Of a stretch of DNA of 41,103 nt, positions 32,529 through 40,973 are shown piece after piece. Position numbers and translations under genes: made by a program. A model generated the notes under the pieces. The model did not search any database, was not told the origin of the DNA, and saw only the letters and a list, made by a program, of their open reading frames with translations. Origin of the DNA: Acidobacteriota bacterium (GTDB lineage: Bacteria; Acidobacteriota; Terriglobia; Acidiferrales; UBA7541); assembly GCA_003165465.1 (NCBI GenBank), contig PLUM01000022.1, positions 1 to 41,103 on the forward strand, in the 5' to 3' direction. Every line of letters starts with the position of its first letter. Position 1 is the first letter of the stretch.

Positions 32529-35500
32529 TCAATGCGTCGCAATGAAAGCGGTTGTCGCGGCCGCCTCCGCCAGTTGTGCGATGGCGACCAGGTTCTTCCA
32601 TTTATTCGAACCACCGATGGCCTTTTCCGGAACTACAATGGTGTCGCCCGGTTCGATGGCCGTGGAAAGAACGCCGCCGCTCCACAACTCGCCTCCTTGA
32701 CCGCTTACAACCGAGCCGTTTGCGCGAATGACGAATACCATCTTGAGATTCCCCTGATCGGTTGGGCCGCCCGCCTGGCGCAAATACCAGCTCGCGGTGC
32801 GGTGTGGCCTATATGTGATGGCATTCGAGTTGTAGACCTGGCCTGTCGCAATGACGAAATCAGGCCGCTTGGGAATAAACAGAGTGTCGCCGCGGCGCAA
32901 CTCGATATCATCCGGAGAACCCTGAAAATGCGCGAGATTGACCGGCAATCGCACGACAAGCCGCCCGGTCACCGGCGCTTGCTGGAGCGCTGCGATCTCG
33001 TCGTTGCGTTGCGCGATTGACTGTTGGGCGAGTCCCGCCTGATCTTGGGCAGTATCTTGCATGGAGGTCTTAAACGTGGTCGACTCCATACGGATGCGTT
33101 GGATCAACTGTTCTCTGCTTTTCTGCTCGAGCTGGCGCACGTCTTCCCGCTCAAATACGATTCCTTGCGGATAGGCAGTTGGCAGCAAACCCCCGGCTCG
33201 CGCCAATACGGAACTCATTCGCTCGCCCGGACGAATACCGTAATTGCCCGGGTGGGCCACTTCTCCGCGAAGCGTGACAGAGGCACCCAGATCGTTCCAA
33301 CCGGAGAGTTGGCGAATGGTCAACGTGTCCCCGTTGTGCAACACGAAGTTATCAGCGGGAGCATTGGCAAGCGCTGCGGAAATGTGAACCTCGTGATGCG
33401 CTCCGGTGCCCGCTGCCGTGTTCTGCAGCAAGTATTCGGTGAGGTCGGCCATCTCCAAATCGGCGCTGTTCTTGAACCCGCCGCCCAGGCGGATCAGATC
33501 GCTGACGCGCATGTCCTGGGCCAAGGGGTAACGTCCTGGTTTCACTACTTCTCCCTGGATATACACCGTGGCTGGCTCGACGGCGTCCGGGTTCCGGTGA
33601 ATCAAGAGGCGATCCCGCGGCTGCAAAAAGATGTTCTCGACCGGATCTCCCCCAAGGGCCTGGCTCAGGCCGACGCTGAAGACCTTGAACTTGCCGTCCG
33701 GCAAATAGCGGAACACCTGAGCATCACTTGTCTGCGCGTCCGGCTTGAGCCCTCCTGCCAAATGAACGGCATCGGCGAGGCGAATCTGGCCCGACGTTTG
33801 ATAGGTTCCGGGAGCGCGCACGCTGCCCCCGACAGAAATCGTCGGCGGATTTTCGAAATCAAACCGGCTGAATATTCGAACCGTATCCATGGCGTGAAGG
33901 ACGGGAGACTGAGAAGGGTCGGCAAGGGCGCCGGCCAAATCGAACCCTTCCACGCTCGGGTGAAAGTCCGGTGGATTCAGGCGAATGATTTCAGCGTATT
34001 GCGCGGCGGGTTCGGGAAGCAGGTCCTTGTAGGAAGAGAGCACATCGGTGACCCGCATACCTGCCCGATAGGAGTAGCGGCCGGGCCGCACGACGTGACC
34101 TTCGATGAAAATGATGTCTTGGTTGTAGGGCGCAATCGGGTAGATTCGAATGCGGTCCCCATCGCGGATTTCAAAGGATTCGAGTTTCTTCGTTATTTCC
34201 GCGGCGTTTTCTATTTCCGGGATATCCAGGCTCAGCATTGTTTGCTTATCGTGTGCTACCAGGCGCTGCACTTCGATATGGCGCAAGGCCGCTGCGGGAA
34301 GAAGTCCGCCGGCAAGTTCGAGCACGCTCGCCAGTGTCTTCTCATCCCGCAATTCGTAGATTGCGGGCCGGCGAACCATTCCTTCCACCGTCACTTCCGG
34401 TCCGATCGGGGGGATTTGAACAGTGTCGCCATTTTCCAGCCGCAGCAGATCCGACTTTATTCCATGCAGCAGAAGGTCATACAGATCCACGGTCTCGACG
34501 AGTTGCGTCCCCCGGTAATGTTTCAATATCCGCATGGACCCGCGCTGCGTCGGTCCACCCGCGACGAATAGGGCATTGAGCGGCGTGGAAAGCGAACTGA
34601 TGTCATACGCACCAGGATTCGCAACATCGCCAACTTCATAAACCCGGATCGTCCGAAGACGAGCCAATGAAACATCGGCGGAAACATTTCGGAATTGCGT
34701 TCTAAGGATCTGCTGCAAATTCTGTTGCACTGCCGCCAGGCTTTTTCCACTGACCAGAATCGGTCCCACTTCCGGCAGGCTGACGCGACCTTCGCGATCC
34801 ACCACGCGATAGAGGCGTTGCGATACGCCGCCCCAGAGATCGACCGACAACCCATCGCCGGGCCCAACCACGTAATCCGGTCCGACCGGAAGATCCATCG
34901 GGATCAACTGCGAATCTCGCGTCCCGTTCTCAAATACGTCCGCGCCGAACCGCCTCGGAGTGACTGGGCGGGTGACCGCTTGAACGTACATGTCATAAAG
35001 CGAGGGAATACTTTCATAAGGACTCTGCTTGCGAATCATTTCTGGCGGTTGAGGAAACGGAACGGATGGAGACCGTGGCTGCGCCGGCGCGCTTGGAGAG
35101 GCCGATGGACTGTCTCCCGCACCGTTGATACCGCTCAGGTCCAGCAAACTTCCATTTGCGGGGTTGGTTCCCATTCCGTACGCCGAGAGCAATCCGCCGT
35201 CGGCGCTCCCAGCATCGGAATTTCCACCTGCCAAGGAAGTTCCGGGCGAACGGCCCGCTCCTGCGGTCTGCGAATCAAGATGCTCCGTGGCGCTCACATT
35301 GAGGCGATTGGAGGACAGGGCGGACTCGTAGGAACCAGGCAGAGGAAGTTGCGAGGACATGCTGGCCGGATCTTCGGCCGTTTGCGTTAGCTGCGCGCGC
35401 AACGGCGGGGTTGCGTCCCCGCTCGGGAGATTGGGAAACTTCGGCTCCGGCGGGGCAGTACTGGAAGGTGGCTCTGCCGGTGCCGGCAGCCCAATCTTCT

Positions 35501-36023
35501 GCGGGCTTTGCATTCCCCGCTGACGAGCCTGCGCCAATTCTTCGTCTTGATTTTGCACGAGCCATTTGGCCCGTTGCTGGAACAATAACTCATGCTCTTT
35601 CCCGGGGTCCGAGTCAGGATTCAACTTTGGAAGAAGATATCCATATCGTTGGACCAAGGCAGTGGCAATAGACCGAAATTGAATATCCGTTTCCAACCGC
35701 TCGAAGATGCCGTCACTAGTCAGGTCCGAATCGCTTACTACCTGCCCGTGATCGGTGGCGTCCCTTGCAACCCAATGTTTTAATTCGACCATTAGCCCTG
35801 CATCCCTGGCTAAAACGGCCTTGAGTTCCGCTGCGGAAGCCGCTACCCGGCTTAGGTTCTGCAATGCCAGGTCTGTAGCGCTCGTCGTATTGTCATGGGG
35901 CTCTTGCGCACGCGCCATGGGCGCGCACCACACATGCAGCAGCAAGAGTCCAGCGATTACAAATAAACCGCGCCTCTCCTGTGTCCGCCGGCGATCGAAA
36001 AACTGATGGGTTCCCACGCGCAC
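32529..36023 (-). CDS. SLBB-repeat polysaccharide export protein (Wza-like)
   Basis: Exported protein of 1164 residues, about three times the length of Wza. A signal peptide (LFVIAGLLLLHVWCAPMARA, cut near 39) is followed by a low-complexity Ser/Pro/Gly region to about 330, a Poly_export domain (about 381-455; DYVVGPGDGLSVDLWGG) and seven SLBB beta-grasp repeats, recognisable by G-x-V-x-x-P-G-x-Y followed by LAGG (for example VYIQGEVVKPGRYPL and VTLRGEVAHPGNYGI). The chain should form the outer-membrane/periplasmic channel partner of GumC. It has no lipoprotein Cys. The start is GTG 36023, with GGAGG six bases upstream inside the end of the receiver gene. Confidence 0.9.
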   Translation of the reverse strand: MRVGTHQFFDRRRTQERRGLFVIAGLLLLHVWCAPMARAQEPHDNTTSATDLALQNLSRVAASAAELKAVLARDAGLMVELKHWVARDATDHGQVVSDSDLTSDGIFERLETDIQFRSIATALVQRYGYLLPKLNPDSDPGKEHELLFQQRAKWLVQNQDEELAQARQRGMQSPQKIGLPAPAEPPSSTAPPEPKFPNLPSGDATPPLRAQLTQTAEDPASMSSQLPLPGSYESALSSNRLNVSATEHLDSQTAGAGRSPGTSLAGGNSDAGSADGGLLSAYGMGTNPANGSLLDLSGINGAGDSPSASPSAPAQPRSPSVPFPQPPEMIRKQSPYESIPSLYDMYVQAVTRPVTPRRFGADVFENGTRDSQLIPMDLPVGPDYVVGPGDGLSVDLWGGVSQRLYRVVDREGRVSLPEVGPILVSGKSLAAVQQNLQQILRTQFRNVSADVSLARLRTIRVYEVGDVANPGAYDISSLSTPLNALFVAGGPTQRGSMRILKHYRGTQLVETVDLYDLLLHGIKSDLLRLENGDTVQIPPIGPEVTVEGMVRRPAIYELRDEKTLASVLELAGGLLPAAALRHIEVQRLVAHDKQTMLSLDIPEIENAAEITKKLESFEIRDGDRIRIYPIAPYNQDIIFIEGHVVRPGRYSYRAGMRVTDVLSSYKDLLPEPAAQYAEIIRLNPPDFHPSVEGFDLAGALADPSQSPVLHAMDTVRIFSRFDFENPPTISVGGSVRAPGTYQTSGQIRLADAVHLAGGLKPDAQTSDAQVFRYLPDGKFKVFSVGLSQALGGDPVENIFLQPRDRLLIHRNPDAVEPATVYIQGEVVKPGRYPLAQDMRVSDLIRLGGGFKNSADLEMADLTEYLLQNTAAGTGAHHEVHISAALANAPADNFVLHNGDTLTIRQLSGWNDLGASVTLRGEVAHPGNYGIRPGERMSSVLARAGGLLPTAYPQGIVFEREDVRQLEQKSREQLIQRIRMESTTFKTSMQDTAQDQAGLAQQSIAQRNDEIAALQQAPVTGRLVVRLPVNLAHFQGSPDDIELRRGDTLFIPKRPDFVIATGQVYNSNAITYRPHRTASWYLRQAGGPTDQGNLKMVFVIRANGSVVSGQGGELWSGGVLSTAIEPGDTIVVPEKAIGGSNKWKNLVAIAQLAEAAATTAFIATH

Positions 36024-36025
36024 GT

Positions 36026-36400
36026 TTAACCTCCCACGGGCTGGTTCTTGTGACGCAAAGTACTTAGAATTCCGGCCTCGGAAGCTTCCGCAGAGGTTTC
36101 ATGAATTTCGAATGAGCCCCAGTAGTAAATGCCGCAATTCCTTTCCGGCGCGAGAGCTAAGATCTTCATTTCGGGATAGCGGCGGAGCAAAATGTCACAA
36201 AGAGAAGAACGCTGGCTGGATTCACCCAGCGCGATGATCAGAACGTCCGGATGAGTTCCTTCGACTCCATCGAGAATTTCATCTTCGTTTTTAATCTCCC
36301 CGACAACTTCGATGTCGGGTTGCTCTGTGATGGCCTCTATGACTAATTCGCGCATCAACTGGGGGCGATTCGCGACAACAACACGAATGGGTTGGGTCAT
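36026..36400 (-). CDS. Degenerate (pseudo-)receiver protein
   Basis: A 124-residue stand-alone receiver-like domain. The framework is NarL-type: IRVVVANRPQLMREL, EQPDIEVVGEI, HPDVLIIALGES and YPEMKILALAPERN. The two acidic residues after strand one are replaced by Asn-Arg and the phosphorylated Asp by Ala57 (DVLIIA, where relatives have DVLILD), so it cannot be phosphorylated normally. No output domain follows. GAGGGG lies six bases before ATG 36400. Its stop is two bases from the SLBB gene start, so it is the first gene of the EPS transcript, and it may be a phosphorylation-independent regulator or adaptor. Confidence 0.8.
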   Translation of the reverse strand: MTQPIRVVVANRPQLMRELVIEAITEQPDIEVVGEIKNEDEILDGVEGTHPDVLIIALGESSQRSSLCDILLRRYPEMKILALAPERNCGIYYWGSFEIHETSAEASEAGILSTLRHKNQPVGG

Positions 36401-36515
36401 TGATTCCCCTCTGCTTTTCGATTTGCACAAACCGAGCACACACTATTAATGAATCAAGGTGAAAGTGGTAGGTTCAAAAAGGGGTGAGTATTACTTCGTG
36501 GCCAATCCCAGTTTA

Positions 36516-36577
36516 AGTACTACGCGGAGTACCATAGCCGTTCTAGAGATAGACATTTCCAGTACCACTTTAGTACC
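36516..36577. promoter_or_regulatory. Spaced AGTACY repeats upstream of the EPS locus
   Basis: AGTACT (36516), AGTACC (36528), AGTACC (36561) and AGTACC (36572) start 12, 33 and 11 bases apart, close to whole helical turns. The first pair also forms GTACT-ACGCGG-AGTAC, a perfect inverted repeat. They lie 116-177 bases upstream of the first EPS gene (minus strand), a usual place for activator sites. Candidate binders are the divergent LuxR-type regulator or the Crp-like protein; this is inference. Confidence 0.5.
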
Positions 36578-37317
36578 ATGCCCCGTAAAGTGGCCATTCC
36601 TATTCATCGTTCAACAATCCGCGATGGGCAGATGCAAGATTCTACATTTCGCTACAGAAGAACACTTGCAAGAAGCATGGCTTGCACCTAACAACAGACA
36701 TCATCGGCATACGATCTGATTTCTGGTTCTCCTATCCGGGCCATGATTGACCGAGAATGCCCTCCCTGCTTCATGGACCTCGAACCTCGGATCCAGGGAT
36801 GGGCAGATGGCCCGTCTTCCGGACATATCTTGCACGTTTTCAGATACTTAATTAAGGACAACCAAACCGCAAAGATTCATGCTTCGGCGGCGGGAGGAAT
36901 TCGATCAAACACACTGGACAGCAGCACTGAACAAGTCCCTCAGATCGTGGATTCCAAAATGACCCTCGTTTCATCTCCCTAATTCCATATTGGTCTGCCG
37001 CAAATTCATTTGTAAATTCCAGACAGTTTAAATGCCTCATCTTGTATTAGTTAGCGTGTTGGGATTGGCCTCGTGGTTGCACTATCTATTGCGGTGATGA
37101 GTTGCAAGAGGCTTTCATGCGCGGAGGTCAAAATATCTCTGCCGGCCTGCGGTTTACGGCCTTGAATTTGAGATCACAATCCCGTTCGGCCCTGGCGCCG
37201 GAGAAATCGAGAGTCCGGAATGCAGGGCAACCCTCTCTGATTTCAATTGAAAATAGAGATACTTAGTTCGCTCAATACTACTATGCTTAACGGATCTGAT
37301 TAACACAATAGATACTA

Positions 37318-37323
37318 TATACT
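37318..37323 (+). promoter_or_regulatory. Candidate -10 box of the LuxR-type gene
   Basis: TATACT matches the -10 consensus in five of six positions and lies 39 bases before ATG 37363. Surrounding sequence is AT-rich. No clear -35 box is correctly spaced. Confidence 0.4.
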
Positions 37324-37362
37324 GGGCTCTTCTTCTCAGTTGGGCATTCTTCATGGAGCGGC

Positions 37363-38025
37363 ATGGCGAATATTATTCCCCGTGTGTACTTAGTCGCTGG
37401 AAACCGACTTTTGCGCGAGACCCTTACTCGACTGCTAAAGAAGAGGGGGGATTGCTATGTGTGTGGTGTCTCTCCTTGCGTCCCTGAGACTTCTTCCTCG
37501 GTTACTGAATCAGGCGCCGACGTTTTGATTCTGGATTCTGTTGCCGGGAGAATGACGGATTTCGCTTTCATAACCGAAATTGCCAATCAATTTCCAAAGA
37601 TTAAGGTTATTTTGATTGATATGGATGTTAATCCGGAAAATCTCCTAAAATGCGTGCGAGCTGGAGCCGTAGGGTACATTTTGCGGGATGCTTCCTCCGC
37701 AGAGGTCCTGTCCGGGATACATGCGGTTGCCCGAGGGGAAGCGGTTTGCCCCCCACAGCTTTGCATTCACTTATTTCAAGCTTTTTCGCGACAATGGGCG
37801 GCGATTCCAAGCGCGCGAATAAAACTCGAACTCGGGCTAACCCGCCGGCAACAGGAGCTTATTCCTCTCATCTCTCAAGGGCTAACGAATAAGGAGATCG
37901 CATCACGACTAAACCTTTCCGAGCAAACCGTAAAGAACCATATCCATGAAATCATGCGGCGCATGGGGTCCAAGGACCGTTTGCAGGTAATTGACCAGGC
38001 ACGTCTCAGTGGGGCACTTCATTAA
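37363..38025 (+). CDS. LuxR/NarL-type response regulator with atypical receiver
   Basis: A 220-residue two-domain regulator. The receiver (about 6-120) keeps the phosphorylatable-type Asp58 (VLILDSV) and GAVGYILRDAS, but the acidic pair after strand one is AGN (VYLVAGNRLLRETL) and the conserved Lys is Arg108, so normal Mg-dependent phosphorylation is doubtful. The C-terminal LuxR helix-turn-helix spans about 158-213: LTRRQQELIPLISQGLTNKEIASRL and SEQTVKNHIHEIMRRM. GGAG precedes the ATG. It is divergent from the EPS locus and probably regulates it; the receiver shares the altered strand-one region with the stand-alone receiver across the gap. No sensor kinase is adjacent. Confidence 0.9.
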   Translation: MANIIPRVYLVAGNRLLRETLTRLLKKRGDCYVCGVSPCVPETSSSVTESGADVLILDSVAGRMTDFAFITEIANQFPKIKVILIDMDVNPENLLKCVRAGAVGYILRDASSAEVLSGIHAVARGEAVCPPQLCIHLFQAFSRQWAAIPSARIKLELGLTRRQQELIPLISQGLTNKEIASRLNLSEQTVKNHIHEIMRRMGSKDRLQVIDQARLSGALH

Positions 38026-38034
38026 CTTTGGGGT

Positions 38035-38053
38035 ATCGTTTCACGCAAACGAT
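38035..38053 (+). terminator. Hairpin after the LuxR-type gene
   Basis: ATCGTTT-CACGC-AAACGAT has perfect seven-base arms and starts ten bases after the stop codon. There is no downstream T-run, so intrinsic termination is uncertain; it may be an operator or an RNA 3' stem. The remainder of 38054-38258 is the leader of the next gene. Confidence 0.35.
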
Positions 38054-38258
38054 AGCTACTTCCTCTAGAACCTGTCGCACTACCCAGTTTGTGATCAATG
38101 GAATCAGTGGCTTAGCTAGGTTGTGGCCTGATGGAGTTTTTGTACCACGGCTAGTGAGAGAGTTTATGGAAGGCTTACGTGCTTGACAACTGAGGGAAGG
38201 GTTGAAAAGGTAGAGCCACGTAAGTACCCACACTCGGAACGAAAACAGGAGGAGACGA

Positions 38259-39272
38259 ATGAACAAACTCAAACTATTCTTGGTGGGGATATTCTTGCTA
38301 AGCGCGCAGCAAGGGGCAGCCCAAACTGCCGCTCCTTTGAAATTAGCCACCAAGTATGAAATGCCGGCTTCCGTAAAAGGCCGCTTTGACCACCTCGGAA
38401 TAGACATTGGCGGCAATCGCTTGTTCGTCGCGGGGGAAGAAGCTCAGCAAGTCCTGGTATTCGATTTAGCCACCGGTAAATTTATCCGCGCGATTAAAGT
38501 GGATCACCCGCACGCGGTCCTCTACCGTGAAGATCTCAAGCAAATTTATATTACGGATGAAGGAAAAGGAGTGCTGAACATTTATGACGGGAAGACCTAT
38601 GATTTGCTGAAGGCTGTTCCCCTCAAGGTCGATACGGATTCCATCGGTTACGATCCAGCCACACACTACCTTTATATCGATAATGGCGGCGACAACGCGC
38701 ACGAAACGTTTACGATGCTGAGCGTTGTCGATACCACTGCTGGCGCGAAGCTTGCCGATATTAAGATTGAGGGAGATACGCTGGAGGCCATGGCTCTGGA
38801 AAAATCAGGCGACAGACTCTTCTTGAATAACCCGGCAAAGAATGAAGTCGAAGTGATCGACCGCAAGACGAATAAATTGCTCGCGAGTTGGCCGGTCAAA
38901 CTGGGCAAGGGCAACGCTACGATGGCGCTGGATGAATCCGTGCATCGTCTCTTCGTCGGTTGCCGCAGCGGAGCAATCGTGATCTTCGATAGCCACACTG
39001 GAAAAGAACTTCAGGCGCTTCCTGTCGGAAGGGGAGTTGACGACCTGATGTTCGATACCGCAAACAAGCGCATTTACGCAACCTCCGGCGGCACGGGTGC
39101 GGTCGATGTATTCAAGGAAACCGACCCGGACCACTATGCCTCCCTGGGGAATATTCCTTCGGGCCCCGGCGCGAAGACGGGACTCCTGGTGCCTCAGTTA
39201 ACTCGGCTTTTTGTCGCGGTGCCGCCACGGGGGACCACACCCGGCGAAGTCTACGTGTACCAGGTTCAATAA
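38259..39272 (+). CDS. Exported YVTN/YncE-type beta-propeller protein
   Basis: A 337-residue protein with a signal peptide (LKLFLVGIFLLSAQQGAAQ) and about seven blade-like repeats of the form 'RLFVAGEEAQQVLVFDLATGK' (for example QIYITDEGKGVLNIYDGKTY, RLFVGCRSGAIVIFDSHTGK, RIYATSGGTGAVDVFKET). This pattern is the YncE/YVTN beta-propeller, periplasmic proteins with no catalytic residues that bind partners or ligands. The specific role is unknown. AGGAGGAG sits five bases before ATG 38259, a very strong ribosome site. It is likely transcribed alone, with a hairpin at 39378-39399 downstream. Confidence 0.85.
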   Translation: MNKLKLFLVGIFLLSAQQGAAQTAAPLKLATKYEMPASVKGRFDHLGIDIGGNRLFVAGEEAQQVLVFDLATGKFIRAIKVDHPHAVLYREDLKQIYITDEGKGVLNIYDGKTYDLLKAVPLKVDTDSIGYDPATHYLYIDNGGDNAHETFTMLSVVDTTAGAKLADIKIEGDTLEAMALEKSGDRLFLNNPAKNEVEVIDRKTNKLLASWPVKLGKGNATMALDESVHRLFVGCRSGAIVIFDSHTGKELQALPVGRGVDDLMFDTANKRIYATSGGTGAVDVFKETDPDHYASLGNIPSGPGAKTGLLVPQLTRLFVAVPPRGTTPGEVYVYQVQ

Positions 39273-39377
39273 GCGCGTGAAGAGAATGAGCCGCGAGTGG
39301 CTCTAAGCGAAAAGAAGGTGGAACAGGCCAAGCGGATCCAGAAGTTCGTACCCATCATGGCGGGAAGTCGCCAGGCT

Positions 39378-39399
39378 AACGGTCAGTGCGCGGACCGTT
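39378..39399 (+). terminator. Candidate terminator after the beta-propeller gene
   Basis: AACGGTC-agtgcgcg-GACCGTT has perfect seven-base arms and runs into TTTAT. It lies about 105 bases after the stop codon. A weaker stem (GAGCC/GGCTC, 39288-39303) lies nearer. The short T-run makes it a weak terminator. Confidence 0.4.
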
Positions 39400-39435
39400 T
39401 ATCCGATTCTAACATTGAAACGATTTATCGAACGT

Positions 39436-39457
39436 GATACGGTACGCCCAACGTATC
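39436..39457 (+). promoter_or_regulatory. Inverted repeat upstream of the DUF6152 gene
   Basis: GATACG-ten bases-CGTATC, perfect six-base arms, centred about 60 bases before ATG 39508. Its place suits an operator or a promoter-overlapping site; the binder is unknown. Confidence 0.3.
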
Positions 39458-39507
39458 CCGGTTGAACATCAAACAGATAGCGATGCCTTTCGTTCAAGGA
39501 GGTAATC

Positions 39508-39939
39508 ATGCAACGCAGACTCGCCGGTGTTCTGGCGGCGTTTTTTGGTTTGCTGGCGGCAGTTCCCGCCTCTGCTCATCACTCGTTCGCGGCCGAGTTC
39601 GACGCGAATAAATGCTTGGATCTCACGGGCACGTTTACGAGTTTTGAATGGCAAAACCCACACGGGTATTTTCACTTGGACGTGAAGGATCCCAACGGCA
39701 ACGTGACCACATGGACTTTTGAAACTGTTTCTCTCTCCACTCTGAAAAGGAGCGGAACTGAACGAAAAGATTTCACGGACACCGTTGGCAAGACTGTGAC
39801 CGTGAGGGCATGTCTCGCTAAGAATGGCGCAAAGAATCGAGCCGCTGCCGAAACCATTAAGCTGTCGGATGGCCGTGTGCACAAAATTGGACAGGATGTC
39901 GAAGCGAAATTTAGTGAAAATGCGAAGGACGGATACTGA
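39508..39939 (+). CDS. DUF6152-family exported protein
   Basis: A 143-residue protein with a signal peptide (GVLAAFFGLLAAVPASA) followed at once by HHSFAAEFDANK, then TGTFTSFEWQNPHGYFHLDVKD and the beta-rich remainder ending DGRVHKIGQ. HHSFAAEFD and EWQNPH are the hallmarks of DUF6152, an exported family of unknown function frequent in Acidobacteriota and Proteobacteria, often beside an exported 'DLSGVW' protein. That is the arrangement here. GGAGG precedes ATG 39508. The paired His residues directly after the cleavage site could bind metal; this is conjecture. Confidence 0.85.
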   Translation: MQRRLAGVLAAFFGLLAAVPASAHHSFAAEFDANKCLDLTGTFTSFEWQNPHGYFHLDVKDPNGNVTTWTFETVSLSTLKRSGTERKDFTDTVGKTVTVRACLAKNGAKNRAAAETIKLSDGRVHKIGQDVEAKFSENAKDGY

Positions 39940-40084
39940 ACGCTTACAGGCAGGGAGATTCGCCGGTGGGGACTCGAATCTCAAATCCATTCTATTGAAC
40001 TGACGCGAGCCTTGACCGGCCAGGAACATGCACCGCGAGCGTTCTAATTGCCTTGCGGAGGACTTCAAAATGGGAGGAGCTTGG

Positions 40085-40942
40085 ATGAAACGCCGCCTCG
40101 CCAGTTACGGGGTAAGCGCCGGAGCTGTTCTGTATTTGTTGCTCATGCCAGCTCTGCCCGCGGTGGCCCAAGAGGGGAAGGTTTCAGAATCCGGCCCCTC
40201 GAAATCAAAAACCCAGCCAGTCCCTAAAGGCGGACCTGCGCCTCGCACCGCAGATGGCCATCCGGATCTCTCTGGAGTGTGGTTCCCGGGAACCGCAGGT
40301 GGCTTTACGTTCAACGCAGCTTTGAGAAGACAATTCGACGCACAAGCAACGCCGGAGGAGCCGCCTCCCTTCCAGCCGTGGGCTGCCGCAAAGATCAAAG
40401 CCATGACGGCAACGGATTATGAGTTGGGACGAGCGTCCGTGAATTGTCTGCCGCGGGGCGTCCCAGGAATGTTCATGATTGATCCGTATCCAATCCAGCT
40501 GGTTCAAACGCCCGGACTATTCGTACAGTTGGACGAGCTAAACAACAATTGGCGTGTTGTGCATACCGATGGACGCCCGCATGATCCTGAGCCGGATCCA
40601 TCCTTCAACGGCGACGAGGTTGGTCATTGGGACGGAGATACTTTGGTCATTGATGTAGTGGGGATCGATGAACGGACTTGGAACAACTTTACGGGTTGGT
40701 TCCACAGCGACCAGGAACATGTGGTGGAGCGAATCAGCCGTCCGTCCATGAACTATCTCGTCTACCAGGTGACGATCGAAGACCCAAAGGTATTGTCGAA
40801 GCCATGGACGTCCGCGCCTCGCGTCTGGACGCTGGGGCACGAAGATCTGCTGGAATACTTCTGCACGAACAACCAGGATGTGGACCAATACAAGGCGCTG
40901 AAATCCAAGGAATCCAGTGGCGATGCGAATGGCAATAAGTAA
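40085..40942 (+). CDS. Exported 'DGHPDLSGVW' protein, unknown function
   Basis: A 285-residue protein with a signal peptide (VSAGAVLYLLLMPALPAVAQ) and the acidobacterial hallmark APRTADGHPDLSGVWFPG shortly after. Later segments ASVNCLPRGVPGMFM, VVHTDGRPHDPEPDPSFNGDEVGHWDGDTLVIDVVG and TGWFHSDQEHVVERI are typical of this widespread but uncharacterised family, which often accompanies DUF6152 proteins. I chose ATG 40085 because GGAGGAG lies five bases upstream; in-frame ATGs at 40028 and 40070 precede that site. It is 145 bases downstream of the DUF6152 gene, so the two may be co-transcribed. No catalytic motif was recognised. Confidence 0.75.
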   Translation: MKRRLASYGVSAGAVLYLLLMPALPAVAQEGKVSESGPSKSKTQPVPKGGPAPRTADGHPDLSGVWFPGTAGGFTFNAALRRQFDAQATPEEPPPFQPWAAAKIKAMTATDYELGRASVNCLPRGVPGMFMIDPYPIQLVQTPGLFVQLDELNNNWRVVHTDGRPHDPEPDPSFNGDEVGHWDGDTLVIDVVGIDERTWNNFTGWFHSDQEHVVERISRPSMNYLVYQVTIEDPKVLSKPWTSAPRVWTLGHEDLLEYFCTNNQDVDQYKALKSKESSGDANGNK

Positions 40943-40954
40943 GTGAGAGTAGAT

Positions 40955-40973
40955 CGAAGAGACAAAATCTTCG
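40955..40973 (+). terminator. Weak hairpin after the last gene
   Basis: CGAAGA-gacaaaa-TCTTCG, perfect six-base arms followed by TTTGGTT, 13 bases after the stop codon. A plausible but weak terminator. The remaining bases to 41103 show no supported gene. Confidence 0.35.

Larger units (their letters stand above)
36401..37362. other. Long divergent control region without a supported gene
   Basis: 962 bases separate two oppositely transcribed regulator-like genes. Two short plus-strand frames (36459-36719, 36743-36982) have no recognisable protein features or good ribosome sites. The region contains the AGTACY repeats (36516-36577), a 12-base direct repeat GATGGGCAGATG at 36623 and 36798, and the LuxR-type gene's promoter. 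A small RNA could be encoded here but I cannot show one. Confidence 0.55.

Noticed and set aside
33024-34571. Plus-strand frame of 515 codons
   Set aside because: Antisense shadow of the SLBB gene; composition unlike a real protein.
36623-36809. 12-base direct repeat GATGGGCAGATG, two copies 175 bases apart
   Set aside because: Exact but short, with no symmetry or further copies; could be chance, so noted only as part of the region.
36459-36982. Two short plus-strand frames in the control region
   Set aside because: No recognisable features, no good ribosome sites, and the region carries regulatory repeats.
39960-40000. tRNA T-arm-like GGGGACTCGAATCTC
   Set aside because: No acceptor, D or anticodon arm fits around it.
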